IMG/VR virus record: IMGVR_UViG_3300020411_000483
Location: 1-64,000 of that record
DNA from: a virus
Reading direction: 5' to 3' (one strand)
DNA: 64,000 bases
Part shown: in pieces, positions 25,001 to 34,969 of the stretch
How the letters are laid out: every line of letters begins with the position of its first letter
Position numbering within the stretch: the stretch's first letter is position 1
Translations under genes and position numbers: made by a program
The notes under the pieces: model-generated
Database searches by the model: none
Told to the model about the DNA's origin: nothing
What the model saw: the letters and a program-made list of their open reading frames with translations, nothing else

Positions 25001-28000
25001 AGCAAGGTTTCTTGACCTTACCCAAGGTATAGTAGTTGCAGATATAAGTCTATCACCCTGTGATACTCTATCAATCCTTGGTACAACTCTAGTCCTAATA
25101 CCTTCTCTTGACTGACCTGCATTAACTCTAATCGTAGTAACTCTGTTAATACGACGCATACCACGACCATCCCATACATCAGGTCGAGGTGACTTACCAA
25201 TATCTTCTGCTATCCAATGCTGGTTATGTACAACCTCAGAGGAAATAACTTCTTCATCACCACCCCAGTTAGTCTGCCATGATCCCCACTCAATAGGTAA
25301 CATTCCATTCTGGTCAACACCTAATTCACCAGATACTTGTTGGAAATCACCCTCAGTTGGGATAACTCTTTCAGGTAGTCTTTCAGTATCAATCCAATCA
25401 TCAGATGATGGAGTTAAATCAATACGTCCAATATATGTGAAGACGTTAAATGGGTTAACGTTTTCAACTCTGGAAGCATAAGGTTGGTCAATGATTTTAA
25501 ATTCTGTATAAGGTAACGAGATTAGTGGACCAGTTACCTGATAGTTTGTTGATAATGTAGTATTAAGTATTAAGGCAACGTTAGTTGTATAGTGAGATGC
25601 TCTACAAATACCTTCTCTAAAGTCTAATGAAGCACCAAAATCTTCATGGGATGTATCTGACTTACTATGATCTGCAAAGTCATCAACAATAAATCCATTT
25701 TTGAAACGATCCTTACCAGTAGAATCTACAATAGTAGTATTGAAAGTATCAGTTTCAAGCATGTTGAGTGAAGTATAATACTCAACTTGGTCTAATCTAC
25801 GCTCAAGAGCACCAATGTCTCTCATAGTATAGCGTCTATTATCAGACCTCTTAATTACGGTATCGTTATCATCTCCAAATCCATATGGTCTATGCTTAAG
25901 GGTAGCAAGATGCATACCATCTTTTAGACTATCTGGGTCTTGTGGTTCAGATGATGACTTACCTTTAACAATCTGGAATTCACCATTAGGAAGTAAGAAT
26001 ATCTTATCAGTCCTAGGTAGATACCAATCAAAGTCACAACGGAAATCACTATCTAACTTAGGAATATCAAAGATAGTAGAGTTAGTTGTGCCACCAATCG
26101 TGAATACTCTTGACTTAAAGTCAAAAGTAGAGCAGTTTACATATGCAGGAGTATTAATTGTACCTGCATCACTATAAAGATTCTTAGCACCTGGTCTCCA
26201 ATCTAAGTAATCTGCCAAGAAGTTGACATTAAAGAATGGAATATCTGTATATGCTGTATTAAGATATGATTGACCAGAGAAGTAATCACCTGTAGAAGAA
26301 TGCTGATAGAAATCACAAACAATCTTCAACTGACGAATTGGTTTTGAAACACCTTTCTTACGAATACATCTTGCTGTATCGTATATAAATCCTGTCTGAC
26401 CATCTTCTAAGTAGAAGTTGTCAGTAACAACTTTAGATCCTTTAACAACTGATGCTGCACCGTCATTGATAATACCAGTGATTGCATTTCCTGCACTATC
26501 TTGACCAGTAATAGTTTCACCTGGTACAAACTGAGTATCACCAACATAAACAAGACTTAGTTTCAAACTTGCAGATGCAAATTCAACAACCTTTGCTCTT
26601 GCTGCTGATGTTCTACCTGTAACGATAGTATTAGTAGCAAAGAATACTGGCTCAACTAGAGTTACACTTGGTACAACTGCTTCATTATCATCATATGATT
26701 CGTAGATAGCATGTAATCTATATGCATCAACTAAACCTAATGATATATCTTTATCTTCAATTCTTGTGCCATACAGTGTGGAGAATGTCAAACCATACTG
26801 AGGCTTATCGAGACTTCTAATTGTCTTATTAACTTTCAAGACAAACATCTCTTTCATTGATTTTGTCTTCTTAGTAGTTACGTTCTTAGATACTGTTGCT
26901 GTAACTTTAATAGAAGTAATGTTTGTTAGGTTAGCAATCGATAGAGTAGTCCTATCAGATGTTGTGAATGTGCAATAACCTACACTACCAGAGTTAGTAG
27001 TGTTAATAGCAAGTTGGTCACCTACAGGGTGTGTGCTATTACTACCTGCTAATACAGTAATATTATAATGCTCTTGGTCTAATGCAACAAACTGCTCATT
27101 CTCAGGTAGAGTTATTGATACAGCATTTGAAGCAACAGTTTGTGCATCAAATGTCCTTCTAACAATAGATGATTCGTCAGAAATACTCTTGATGTATTTC
27201 TTAGGCATTGGACTGAATAGGTCAGCATTATCAATACCTTGTAATTTACCACGGTATCTAACCAATACTGTATATTCTCCAGCAGAAGGGGCAGCAGCAC
27301 CAGCACCAGGAGTTACATTAGCAGTCTGGTTACCATAATTAAATATGCTAGACATACCAGTAGAACTTAAACTACCTGGAGTTACCTTATCAATATCAAC
27401 ATACTTAGTTGAGCTAAAGTAAACTCTATCACCAGGACGTAAGTCAATAGCGAAGTTAGAGTTTAAACCAGTAATCTTTTCAGAACCACCAGTAGCATCA
27501 TAAGTGAATGAGTCACCTTCTAGTCTAAGAATATCTTCAAGAACCAAGTCAGCAGTAAATTCAACTGCACTTGTGCTCTCATCTCTTGTAAGTAACTGAC
27601 GAGTGTCAGAGAACTTATAACTATGGACATCAGCAATGGTGTCAACATTTTCACCATTGAGTAAAAGCATCTCTCCTTTTACGAATGTACCTTCTACTTG
27701 ATATAAAATCCAATCATCATTGGATGATACTGTGTTAACAATATATCCTCTTGCACCAGATGTACCACCTACAAGTATTGACCCTTGGTCAACTGACTTA
27801 GCAGATGATAGAGTAACCAAAGTAAACATCTGTACATCAAAGATGTTTATCTTATATTTGTCATCAGGGTTACCGAAAGTATTATCAGGGTCTTCAACAT
27901 GCTCAATAGCAGCAGTACGAGCATATCCAATAAGATTACCTTGCTGGTCACCAGGAGTACCTGAATAAGTATCACGCAACTCAATAACTTGATAGTTATT

Positions 28001-29242
28001 TTGTACAGTAGAACCTGTTAGATTAGGGAAACCATACATGTTGTTAATTCTTGCCCAGTTACCCAATTCAAATGGAATGATTTTGTTTTGTACTGAGTCT
28101 GTATCCCTTGGTTTTTCTAAGTCAACATAAGTTGGGGATAACGTTTTAATTCTATAACCTCTAACATAAGCAAGACCTGGACCTAACTCTACTGAAAATA
28201 GATTCTCAGCAGCAGTTACACCACCAGAAGTAGTCTGACCAGTAGTATAAACACCATTATTAAAACCATCAGAGAGGTTTTGTCTCATGGTGATCTGGAA
28301 ATCAGATACAACATAGTTGCCAGATTCTTCGTATGTCCTTAATGCTAATGATTTCTCTAACTCATCATAAGCTGAACGGTCAACGAGTTTCTCAATCTTA
28401 GACCCATTGATACGAAGTAATTCAATGAAATCTTTATCTGCGTCGTCTGTTAAAAGTTTCTTATTTAATTTTGTGGTTATTCGGAACCTATGAGCACCAG
28501 GAGCAGCATAATTAGATGTGCCTGCTGCGTTATCATTGAGTGATAAGTCATCTTCGGGGGTGATGATAGACTCTTGGATGTCAAGTCCGACTCGATAGGA
28601 TGGGGTGTTTCCATATTGATCTAATAAAATATACTGATAAGGTACGTCTACAAAGAAACCACGAATGTAGTAGACACCTGTTTGGACATAAGCAACACTA
28701 CCAGTTTGTAATGCAGCAGTAGGAAGTAATTGTGCAAATGGTGAACCAATCTCAATTAGAGTTGTACCAAATGTAATTTCCTTCTCTGTAATTAACTGCT
28801 CGTTATTGGAGAATGTTCCTTGGTCATTTTTTGTACCACCTGATTCGATATACTTAACGTAGATAGTAATATATCCTTTATCTGAATCGGTAGATGAAAT
28901 ACTATATAATACTTTTGCTCTAACACCAGATGTTAGACCTTCTATAATTAAACCGTCTAATTGAGACCTATAATTTTCAACTTCTGCTCCTAAGAAACTC
29001 TCCTGTAGCATGATACAATCGACATTCAGGTCATAACCAACTTGACCTGGAATAACCATTGCACCATCTTTAAAGAGATGACCACCAATGTTTTCTATCT
29101 GGTTTTGTAAGATGGACTGTGAAGTAGTTAACTCTCTAGCTTGTATCGGGAAGCCAGGGCGATATAACACTCGATAAAAGTTTTTACTTTTATCAAAGTC
29201 GTCATAATAGGGAGTGACGTTTAGGTTGGTATTCTGTGCCAT
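22016..29242 (-). CDS. Large virion structural protein (DUF4815-like), 2,408 aa
   Basis: Begins MAQNTNLNVTPYYDDFDKSK, followed by 'FYRVLYRPGFPIQARELTT', the N-terminal signature of the DUF4815 family found in many T4-like cyanophages. It lies downstream of gp8, where T4 has gp9/gp10, so a baseplate-rim or fibre-attachment role is likely (inference). The middle and C-terminal parts contain several small beta modules of the 'FVIGETVVGETSG' and 'GAFTVGETITGNSSG' type, plus one 'TSITVNDASAFHK' module near residue 2040. The last about 150 residues ('AMFAAFRPTNAIIRVLYRVR', 'FEFFPTANQIVPGTTDNY') look like a compact receptor or oligomerisation domain. The ATG is 1 nt after the gp8 stop. Confidence 0.8.
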   Translation of the reverse strand: MAQNTNLNVTPYYDDFDKSKNFYRVLYRPGFPIQARELTTSQSILQNQIENIGGHLFKDGAMVIPGQVGYDLNVDCIMLQESFLGAEVENYRSQLDGLIIEGLTSGVRAKVLYSISSTDSDKGYITIYVKYIESGGTKNDQGTFSNNEQLITEKEITFGTTLIEIGSPFAQLLPTAALQTGSVAYVQTGVYYIRGFFVDVPYQYILLDQYGNTPSYRVGLDIQESIITPEDDLSLNDNAAGTSNYAAPGAHRFRITTKLNKKLLTDDADKDFIELLRINGSKIEKLVDRSAYDELEKSLALRTYEESGNYVVSDFQITMRQNLSDGFNNGVYTTGQTTSGGVTAAENLFSVELGPGLAYVRGYRIKTLSPTYVDLEKPRDTDSVQNKIIPFELGNWARINNMYGFPNLTGSTVQNNYQVIELRDTYSGTPGDQQGNLIGYARTAAIEHVEDPDNTFGNPDDKYKINIFDVQMFTLVTLSSAKSVDQGSILVGGTSGARGYIVNTVSSNDDWILYQVEGTFVKGEMLLLNGENVDTIADVHSYKFSDTRQLLTRDESTSAVEFTADLVLEDILRLEGDSFTYDATGGSEKITGLNSNFAIDLRPGDRVYFSSTKYVDIDKVTPGSLSSTGMSSIFNYGNQTANVTPGAGAAAPSAGEYTVLVRYRGKLQGIDNADLFSPMPKKYIKSISDESSIVRRTFDAQTVASNAVSITLPENEQFVALDQEHYNITVLAGSNSTHPVGDQLAINTTNSGSVGYCTFTTSDRTTLSIANLTNITSIKVTATVSKNVTTKKTKSMKEMFVLKVNKTIRSLDKPQYGLTFSTLYGTRIEDKDISLGLVDAYRLHAIYESYDDNEAVVPSVTLVEPVFFATNTIVTGRTSAARAKVVEFASASLKLSLVYVGDTQFVPGETITGQDSAGNAITGIINDGAASVVKGSKVVTDNFYLEDGQTGFIYDTARCIRKKGVSKPIRQLKIVCDFYQHSSTGDYFSGQSYLNTAYTDIPFFNVNFLADYLDWRPGAKNLYSDAGTINTPAYVNCSTFDFKSRVFTIGGTTNSTIFDIPKLDSDFRCDFDWYLPRTDKIFLLPNGEFQIVKGKSSSEPQDPDSLKDGMHLATLKHRPYGFGDDNDTVIKRSDNRRYTMRDIGALERRLDQVEYYTSLNMLETDTFNTTIVDSTGKDRFKNGFIVDDFADHSKSDTSHEDFGASLDFREGICRASHYTTNVALILNTTLSTNYQVTGPLISLPYTEFKIIDQPYASRVENVNPFNVFTYIGRIDLTPSSDDWIDTERLPERVIPTEGDFQQVSGELGVDQNGMLPIEWGSWQTNWGGDEEVISSEVVHNQHWIAEDIGKSPRPDVWDGRGMRRINRVTTIRVNAGQSREGIRTRVVPRIDRVSQGDRLISATTIPWVRSRNLAVNVVRMKPRTQFFTFFDGTNIDGYIMPKIIELVKDPAVDARTNSTPFVIGETVVGETSGVRFKVAAPNDKFEYSPYDDTATATSYASTTAYLNIDLDSLAEQAVGDYYGNMQVGEILTGASGAKAVVKDRRVLSDRLGQFSGSFFIPNPGVNTNPRWATGSRTLRFTTSDSDSRLAGTVDSSAETEYSATGTLNTVQENILAIRNAEVVRDTVTEERVINTTRTETRQIGWYDPLAQSFICDEEGGVYLTSVDVYFNTKDTNIPISMQIRTMENGYPTKTILPFSDTTLNPSQVQLSEVGAVATKFTFRAPVYIPQSQEHCFVLLSDSNSYQVWISRMGELDITGDRTISEQPYAGVLFKSQNASTWTADQYEDLKFSIYRAEFDNSGNTQVTLNNAKLGVGNKGVLALRRDPIETFQPQIRLVLNSTTLPYTVGARVYQKTTLAEGTIVKVETLTAGVAITLDNISGTFAQGSSAGGTVTNRIVSSKTTAAMTVTGASGAFTVGETITGNSSGAPTAVVGTWTDNGGGAATFALTSVSDDFTNSTEVITGGTSGKTATVNVFTPSGDAVETGAISDAFPDVTPTYTTDQRKIKVYHTNHAMHDISNNVTLTGLISEISDTYLTAAISATDTSITVNDASAFHKTINGQAISASNVGFIKIGTEIMSYSAISNDGKTMTIQARAQDNTTAASHADESVVSCYNLDGIPLPELNKTHAAIQNPTLDSYEIAVTSLGDVGIRGGGANATATQNLQFENIVPQIQRMILPKTSITARANFISGTSINDGATSLSGSFANDGIFYDLLIQNNNQLTSPKLICSQINESEELSGEKSLRLDLNLKTTATNVSPIIDTDRMSAVLVSNRINNPSNIDSAKLSTGDEHEAVYITRTATLTNSSGAIKAMFAAFRPTNAIIRVLYRVRPTGNTDPIEKFGFEFFPTANQIVPGTTDNYVFKDYEYEVSGLSFDQFQIKIVFASPSQAYSPVIKDFRGIALAI

Positions 29243-29243
29243 C

Positions 29244-30776
29244 TTAGAATTCTATTACGATTTTAATGTCTTCGATTTGGTCGTTTGCACGACTAATGGA
29301 TCTCCTGTTATCGATGTAAATGATTTGACCATCGTTGGATTTAATTTCAGGTTTTGCATAACCATTGTTAAATTTCATACCCAAATCATATTCAGTATTG
29401 TTGATGGTACGTGAGGAGGAATTAGGGACGGCTGGGAAGTTAACATCAGGAGCACCTGCTGCACCACTCGTCGCACCACTAATTACGTTAGATCCATCAA
29501 ATTCATTAAGAGTACCAGTTACTTCTGGGAATATACCATCAACTGCGTTTTGATAGTATTTCAAAAGCTTTGTAGTTGCATTCCATGAAATGACTCTACC
29601 ACGAGCCGTAACGTTAGTACCTCCGACTACTCTTGTCTGAGTGATGATTTCATCAGGGACGTAGTTACCTTGGAATGTAGGTGAGAAAATAACTGCTTTA
29701 GCTGCTGATACAGTTAAGTCAGCAAGTAATTCAGTTGTGCCGAATTTTAATGGGTTAGTGATAAGACCAATTCGACGATAGTCATTATCTACAGGGAAGT
29801 CACCAGCACCCTCATCATATGAGAGTTTGGCATTAATCATTACCCTGAACGCTCCCATCTCCACCACTGGATCATATCCATGACCACCAGGAGGAGGAAT
29901 GATAACGTCCACCTGACCGCCAGTACCAGTACCAATACCTGTAATATTGTCAATACTAATTTTACCAAAGGTATAGCCAGTACCACCAGAAGTAACAGTA
30001 GCAGAAATAATGCGACCACCATCGACGACAATTGAGACACGACCACCAGTCCCATCGCCGTTAATAGCAACATTGTCATAGGTTCCATTGTTATATCCTG
30101 ACCCTGCTGAGTTTATCACAACGGTATCAATTTCACCAGCAACAGCATTTGTCTTCACCGCATCATTGGTGAAAACAGGCATATAGTCATTACTAAAGAA
30201 TTTTAAAACGGAAGCAACAGGAATAGTATAAAGATACTTCCAACGATAGCTATCGGCGGTAGTGATAATACTTGTTGAAGTACCTGTCGGCTCCACTGTG
30301 GAAGGTTTACCATTTGGGTCGGATGGACTTGTACCGTTATATATGCACTTATAGACTTGATACTGACTGTTTACAACATAAAAGTCAGAATCGTATAGTT
30401 TTGTAGCACCAGATGATGCTGTTTTACTTGGTGAGTAATCGTGACGATACATGTCATAGGTGAAACCTAGACCACCAGTAGTTTGCTCAGGACTTACCCA
30501 GTCGATACGACGTACCACTTGAACCGTGTCGGCAGCTAATACACGCTTCAGTGAAATCATATCGTCATAGGAAGACGAAAATTCCAAAAAGGAGTCTACT
30601 GCTTGTGGAGGTGAGTTTTCATCATCCCAAGCTTGAGGTCTACCAATAAAGATATAAACCCTGTCTCTAGTTGCTCCAGCATCGGAGTCACTCTGTGTCG
30701 ATATTGGACCTTCGAGTGCTTTAATGAATTTTTGAGCAGAAAAGATTCTAAATTGATCTGTTAATAACGCTGCCAT
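29244..30776 (-). CDS. gp8: Baseplate wedge protein gp8
   Basis: Wedge component of the T4-type baseplate. The 510-aa product starts MAALLTDQFRIFSAQKFIKA and continues with 'DRVYIFIGRPQAWDDENSPP' and the 'YDMYRHDYSPSKTASSGATK' segment, which match gp8. T4 gp8 is 334 aa. The extra length includes GSGY repeats at about residues 215-298 ('VINSAGSGYNNGTYDN', 'TSGGTGYTFGK') and a 'VISGATSGA' stretch near 455. A GATAAATA late box lies 30 nt upstream. Confidence 0.88.
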   Translation of the reverse strand: MAALLTDQFRIFSAQKFIKALEGPISTQSDSDAGATRDRVYIFIGRPQAWDDENSPPQAVDSFLEFSSSYDDMISLKRVLAADTVQVVRRIDWVSPEQTTGGLGFTYDMYRHDYSPSKTASSGATKLYDSDFYVVNSQYQVYKCIYNGTSPSDPNGKPSTVEPTGTSTSIITTADSYRWKYLYTIPVASVLKFFSNDYMPVFTNDAVKTNAVAGEIDTVVINSAGSGYNNGTYDNVAINGDGTGGRVSIVVDGGRIISATVTSGGTGYTFGKISIDNITGIGTGTGGQVDVIIPPPGGHGYDPVVEMGAFRVMINAKLSYDEGAGDFPVDNDYRRIGLITNPLKFGTTELLADLTVSAAKAVIFSPTFQGNYVPDEIITQTRVVGGTNVTARGRVISWNATTKLLKYYQNAVDGIFPEVTGTLNEFDGSNVISGATSGAAGAPDVNFPAVPNSSSRTINNTEYDLGMKFNNGYAKPEIKSNDGQIIYIDNRRSISRANDQIEDIKIVIEF

Positions 30777-30805
30777 TTAACTATAGGTACTTAATGTCCT
30801 TTGTC

Positions 30806-30813
30806 TATTTATC
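30806..30813 (-). promoter_or_regulatory. Late-type promoter of gp8
   Basis: Minus-strand GATAAATA in the gap after the 1,382-aa gene, 30 nt before the gp8 ATG. Confidence 0.62.
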
Positions 30814-30817
30814 AAGG

Positions 30818-33800
30818 TTACTGAGTCCTTGCTATTGTTTGGAACTCGATGCTCTTAATTCGATAAGAAGCACCACCGTTTCCTACCAGTTTTTCACCAC
30901 CTAAAATCGCTTGTGCAACTGCGGTTGTGCCACTTGAAGGTGCAGCGATTGTTATTGTTGGGTGAATATTATATGTATTGTCTACAGTCTGTTTATATCC
31001 ATAACCACCATTAGTTATGGTTATAGATGCAACTTGGTCTCCAGCAGCAGTTAAGACTGCTGTACCTGTTGCCTGTATATCACCAATAGCTTCAATAGTA
31101 ACTCCTGGTACTGAGCTATAGTTAGTACCAGCATTCTGTATATTGAAATCTATTATAGTTCCTGTATCGGAGAATTTATACAAGTAACCAGCAACACCAA
31201 CGTTAACATTACCTGTATTAAATGGTATGATATCACCAACTATCAGTTTACCTGTGCTTGGGTTCCAAGACACTACAGTGCCTTTAACACCAGATACATC
31301 ACCAGTTACCACTTCATTAACTGCATAATTATTTCCATTACCATCATTAGCATCAATAGTGATTTCCATTAATGCTGTATGAGGCACACCTTCATTCAAT
31401 GCACCAGCAGATGTAATTGTTGCATACTTGAATGGAATGTCTGCATCTTTAATACTGTCTCCAGCTTGGAATAGGGTTGTGTTTGTGCCACCCTGAGTTT
31501 CCTCAATACCATAAAGTGAACTGAATATACCACCTTCGAGTGATATTTGGTTTTCAAATTCTGTTCCTGTATTTACTAGGTCAGGAATACCGTCTCCAGC
31601 ACCAGAGTTTTCTGCGATATCTTGGAATTTCTTATCTTGTAATGTTGTAATAGGTACTGTTAATGTAGTAATAACATCACCAGGTGAGTTTAATACCACG
31701 TGTGGTTGGAATCCTGAGTTAGCAGAATCAGCAACACCAGCATCAAACTGTACAATTGCATCTTCTGTAGATGGAATACCTGCATCAATGAATGCCAATT
31801 CATCAACTTCAAATGCTACAAGTAATTCTCTTGTCTGAGCATTCCAGTCATATACTTTTGCTATCTTGTTCTGGGCATTTTCAACCCTTCTAATTACTCG
31901 GTCACCAACATTAAACTTATAGTTTGAAGTGCCATCAGATAGATTCTGTCCACTATCAAGAATAACACGTTGGTCATAGTTGAAATTAAGACCTCTTGTT
32001 ACATTACTAAACTTCTCTCTTGATTTGGAAGAATATGAAACTGTCTCATTTCCAATAATTAATTTACCTGAACCTGGATATGCGTCTGTAGAATCAACAT
32101 ATATCTCAGTCTGACTAGCAGTCATATTTGCTAGTAGTCCAGTTAGATAGAATGCTGTAGAGTTAAGTGACTGTCTAGCAGCAGTCTTCCTCTTAAGATT
32201 AACTAACTTAGTAAAGATAACATTAGGAGCAGAGGTAAATCCTTGACCTTGCTCTGTTACTGTAATACCAGTAATTTTACCTTGACTTACTTGAGCAGTT
32301 GCTCTAGCACCAATACCGCCACCACCAGTAATTAAAACATAAGGTGGTTCTTGATAGAATTCACCAGCATTTACAACACTAATAGATGTAACCTTACCTG
32401 TAACATCAATCTTTGCAGCACCTTTAGCGTTTTGTCCACCACCACCTTCAACAATTAGAGTAGGAGGAGTAGCAAAACTTCTACCTGGGTTTAATAATGC
32501 AAGACCTGTAACAGTTTGGACGGTAGGAGTTGCAGTAGCACCAGTACCTCCACCACCTAAAATCTTTGCTTCTGCTGTACCAAAGTAACCATCACCAAAT
32601 TTCTCCATCCTAATGTAAGAAACTTTACCAGCATCAGCACCTGTTCCCAATACAACTTCACCTTCTGCACCACTAGGGAATTCTGTAGGAACATCTCCTA
32701 AAGTATCACCTTCAAATGTAGGTACTCCTCTAAACTGAGGTCCAATAACATAAGGATAAACAGGATTACCTGAACTATCCTCTGTCATAAAGTAAGCATA
32801 AGTGCCGTTTGGATACTCTGGAGTAGTAGCAAATCTACCATTAAACTTATCTAAAGTTGCACCAGAAACAGCAGAATCCCAGATATAGTCTTGAGTTAGG
32901 TCACCCATTAAGTAACCATCTTGGACTAATCTAAATCCCATATCAGCTGTTGAATATGAGAATGTATAAAGTAGTCTAGGGCAATCTGTTCTGGGAGCAA
33001 ATGTTAAACGTCTTTGGGTTGCAGCATTAAATCCTGAAATATATTCTGTATATGTCTTAGCAACTCCATCTAACTCATAGGTAACACCTTCTGTATGTAA
33101 GATTGAAGTATCACCATTAGCAGTACCAGCCGCTTGCCAACCATTTTCTTGTGTGCTTAATAACAGGAAGTTACTATTATTAGTAGCATGATCCTGATTG
33201 AAAACGTATGTCTTACCTCTGAATAAATTTAAGAATTGTACTTCACTACCACCGACATAGAATTTGCCATTAGATACGGTAATAGTCTGTGTTACTGTAG
33301 ATGCTGTAACAACAGCAGGTCTAGCACCGTCAATTTCAACACCAGTTTTTAATCTATATCCTGATACTTCTCTAGCAGCAACACCAGAAGAATTGTATCC
33401 CCAAGGTCCATAGATTGGATATCCATCATAGGACATACCTAAAATCTTAGAATGTCCATCTGCATGTCTACCGTAGTCAGGACCAGTAGCAAAGAAATCT
33501 GTAACGTAATAATTATTAGTTGGTGTAAAATTCTCTACTGTAGAATCAAGAATCATATATCCTTCATCACCAGTATATCCAGACATATATCTGTGATACT
33601 TACAGTAATAATAGATTCTATTAGTCTCATCAGCATTCATCAAGAAGAGTGGCATAAACTCATTCTCGTAATCAGTTGCCCAACCAGCATCTGATCCAGT
33701 GCTATTTGTGTATAGTGTGCCACCATTTAACAGACCATCTTGTGTGGTACTGAATTGCATTGGGTGACCATGTTGATGTGTCTGAGAAGGTTGGTTACTT

Positions 33801-34966
33801 GTATCAGATTGATTCCACTTAATTAGATAATTTCTTTGAACCTTAATGTTTTCAGGTGATAGATACCATCCATTAACATCAAAACTACCAAATTCAGCAG
33901 CATCAGGTCCAAAATTAATATAGAAAAGACCATTAGGGAATGTAGTAGGGTCATTATTAATGGTCATTTGGAAACCATTTGCACCTAACAGATTATCTCC
34001 ATTAGCAAATGTGCCATTAACAAGTCTTACATATACTCTCTGGACAATACCAGAACCATTTCTAACAATTTTTGCAACTTCACATGTTGCATTACCACCA
34101 ACTTTTTCAATAAGTCTACCAACTTCAACACTTCCCATCGTCTCAGAGACGTTACCAACAGGAAGCATTAAGTTATCAAATTCTGTTTTAATATTCCAAG
34201 TGAATGTTTGTATGAAACCATTTTGAAATGGTCCATTCTTTAATGCTAAATGATTGATTAGTTTATTTGAATGATAATAATAAACGTTATTATCAACTGC
34301 ACCACCATAAACATCACTATTTTTAATGAATGATGACTTTACAGTATCTAAACTGAATCCTACAGGGACATCACTATGTCCTTGTCCCCATTCTGGAGTA
34401 TGGAGTAACACTCCATTTGCCATAATACCCAAAGCCTTATTCTTCTGGTCAGGTCTTGGTTCAGCAGCAGGTACGTCCTTACCACCTCTATATACGAATG
34501 CTTGATTGAAATTTCTATCTACTAAAGGTCCACCACCTGGTGCTCTTTCTGTGCCATAGTCAGCAGGTTTTGGATGATTATCTGAAACAATAGTTAGTCT
34601 GTCTGTTGCTCCTGAAAATGATGCTGTTGTCGTTGACTGCGGATTGCTTTGCCATATTCTATTAATGTCAAATGACGTAACAACGTTTGGCGTATCAGAA
34701 GTTGGTAAAATGTTGAGTCTGAGTGGATCATAACCCCTCCCTTTGTTTAATACTCGTACATGGACAATCCTACCTGACGCATCGTCAATGATAGGATAGA
34801 GTATTGCTTCTTCATCTGGTGTGCCACAACCAGTAACAGTTAGTCTTGGTGGATCCGCAGAAGTATAATCCTTCCCTCCTTCCAAAACTTCGACTGCTCT
34901 AACACCAAATACTTCGTTGAATAATGGTTTGATAGAAGCACCAGAACCAGGTATCGTCCTCGCCAT
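30818..34966 (-). CDS. Virion structural protein with cupredoxin-like and YHYH domains, 1,382 aa
   Basis: Starts MARTIPGSGASIKPLFNEVF. A beta region at about residues 370-465 ends in YYYCKYHRYMSGY, with the Cys-X2-His-X2-Met ligand pattern of amicyanin-type copper sites; a His-rich HQHGHPMQF segment about 50 residues earlier could supply the fourth ligand. A YHYH domain begins at 'SYDGYPIYGPWGYN' (about residue 515) and its second half ('FNGRFATTPEYPNGTYAYF') appears at about 700-725. Between them is an insert of about 115 residues with 'FRGKTYVFNQDHATNNSNF', again cupredoxin-like. The second half of the protein has GSGY-type repeats, one 'QTEIYVDSTDAYPGSGK' module (about 960) and VTGDVSG modules. 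No leader peptide. It is a probable tail or baseplate adhesin, unassigned in T4. Confidence 0.8.
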   Translation of the reverse strand: MARTIPGSGASIKPLFNEVFGVRAVEVLEGGKDYTSADPPRLTVTGCGTPDEEAILYPIIDDASGRIVHVRVLNKGRGYDPLRLNILPTSDTPNVVTSFDINRIWQSNPQSTTTASFSGATDRLTIVSDNHPKPADYGTERAPGGGPLVDRNFNQAFVYRGGKDVPAAEPRPDQKNKALGIMANGVLLHTPEWGQGHSDVPVGFSLDTVKSSFIKNSDVYGGAVDNNVYYYHSNKLINHLALKNGPFQNGFIQTFTWNIKTEFDNLMLPVGNVSETMGSVEVGRLIEKVGGNATCEVAKIVRNGSGIVQRVYVRLVNGTFANGDNLLGANGFQMTINNDPTTFPNGLFYINFGPDAAEFGSFDVNGWYLSPENIKVQRNYLIKWNQSDTSNQPSQTHQHGHPMQFSTTQDGLLNGGTLYTNSTGSDAGWATDYENEFMPLFLMNADETNRIYYYCKYHRYMSGYTGDEGYMILDSTVENFTPTNNYYVTDFFATGPDYGRHADGHSKILGMSYDGYPIYGPWGYNSSGVAAREVSGYRLKTGVEIDGARPAVVTASTVTQTITVSNGKFYVGGSEVQFLNLFRGKTYVFNQDHATNNSNFLLLSTQENGWQAAGTANGDTSILHTEGVTYELDGVAKTYTEYISGFNAATQRRLTFAPRTDCPRLLYTFSYSTADMGFRLVQDGYLMGDLTQDYIWDSAVSGATLDKFNGRFATTPEYPNGTYAYFMTEDSSGNPVYPYVIGPQFRGVPTFEGDTLGDVPTEFPSGAEGEVVLGTGADAGKVSYIRMEKFGDGYFGTAEAKILGGGGTGATATPTVQTVTGLALLNPGRSFATPPTLIVEGGGGQNAKGAAKIDVTGKVTSISVVNAGEFYQEPPYVLITGGGGIGARATAQVSQGKITGITVTEQGQGFTSAPNVIFTKLVNLKRKTAARQSLNSTAFYLTGLLANMTASQTEIYVDSTDAYPGSGKLIIGNETVSYSSKSREKFSNVTRGLNFNYDQRVILDSGQNLSDGTSNYKFNVGDRVIRRVENAQNKIAKVYDWNAQTRELLVAFEVDELAFIDAGIPSTEDAIVQFDAGVADSANSGFQPHVVLNSPGDVITTLTVPITTLQDKKFQDIAENSGAGDGIPDLVNTGTEFENQISLEGGIFSSLYGIEETQGGTNTTLFQAGDSIKDADIPFKYATITSAGALNEGVPHTALMEITIDANDGNGNNYAVNEVVTGDVSGVKGTVVSWNPSTGKLIVGDIIPFNTGNVNVGVAGYLYKFSDTGTIIDFNIQNAGTNYSSVPGVTIEAIGDIQATGTAVLTAAGDQVASITITNGGYGYKQTVDNTYNIHPTITIAAPSSGTTAVAQAILGGEKLVGNGGASYRIKSIEFQTIARTQ

Positions 34967-34969
34967 TTA

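Noticed and set aside
22016-29242. The 2,408-aa protein as a simple gp9 or gp10 orthologue
   Set aside because: Position is compatible but I see no clear T4 gp9 or gp10 sequence signature; the DUF4815-like N-terminus is the safer label.
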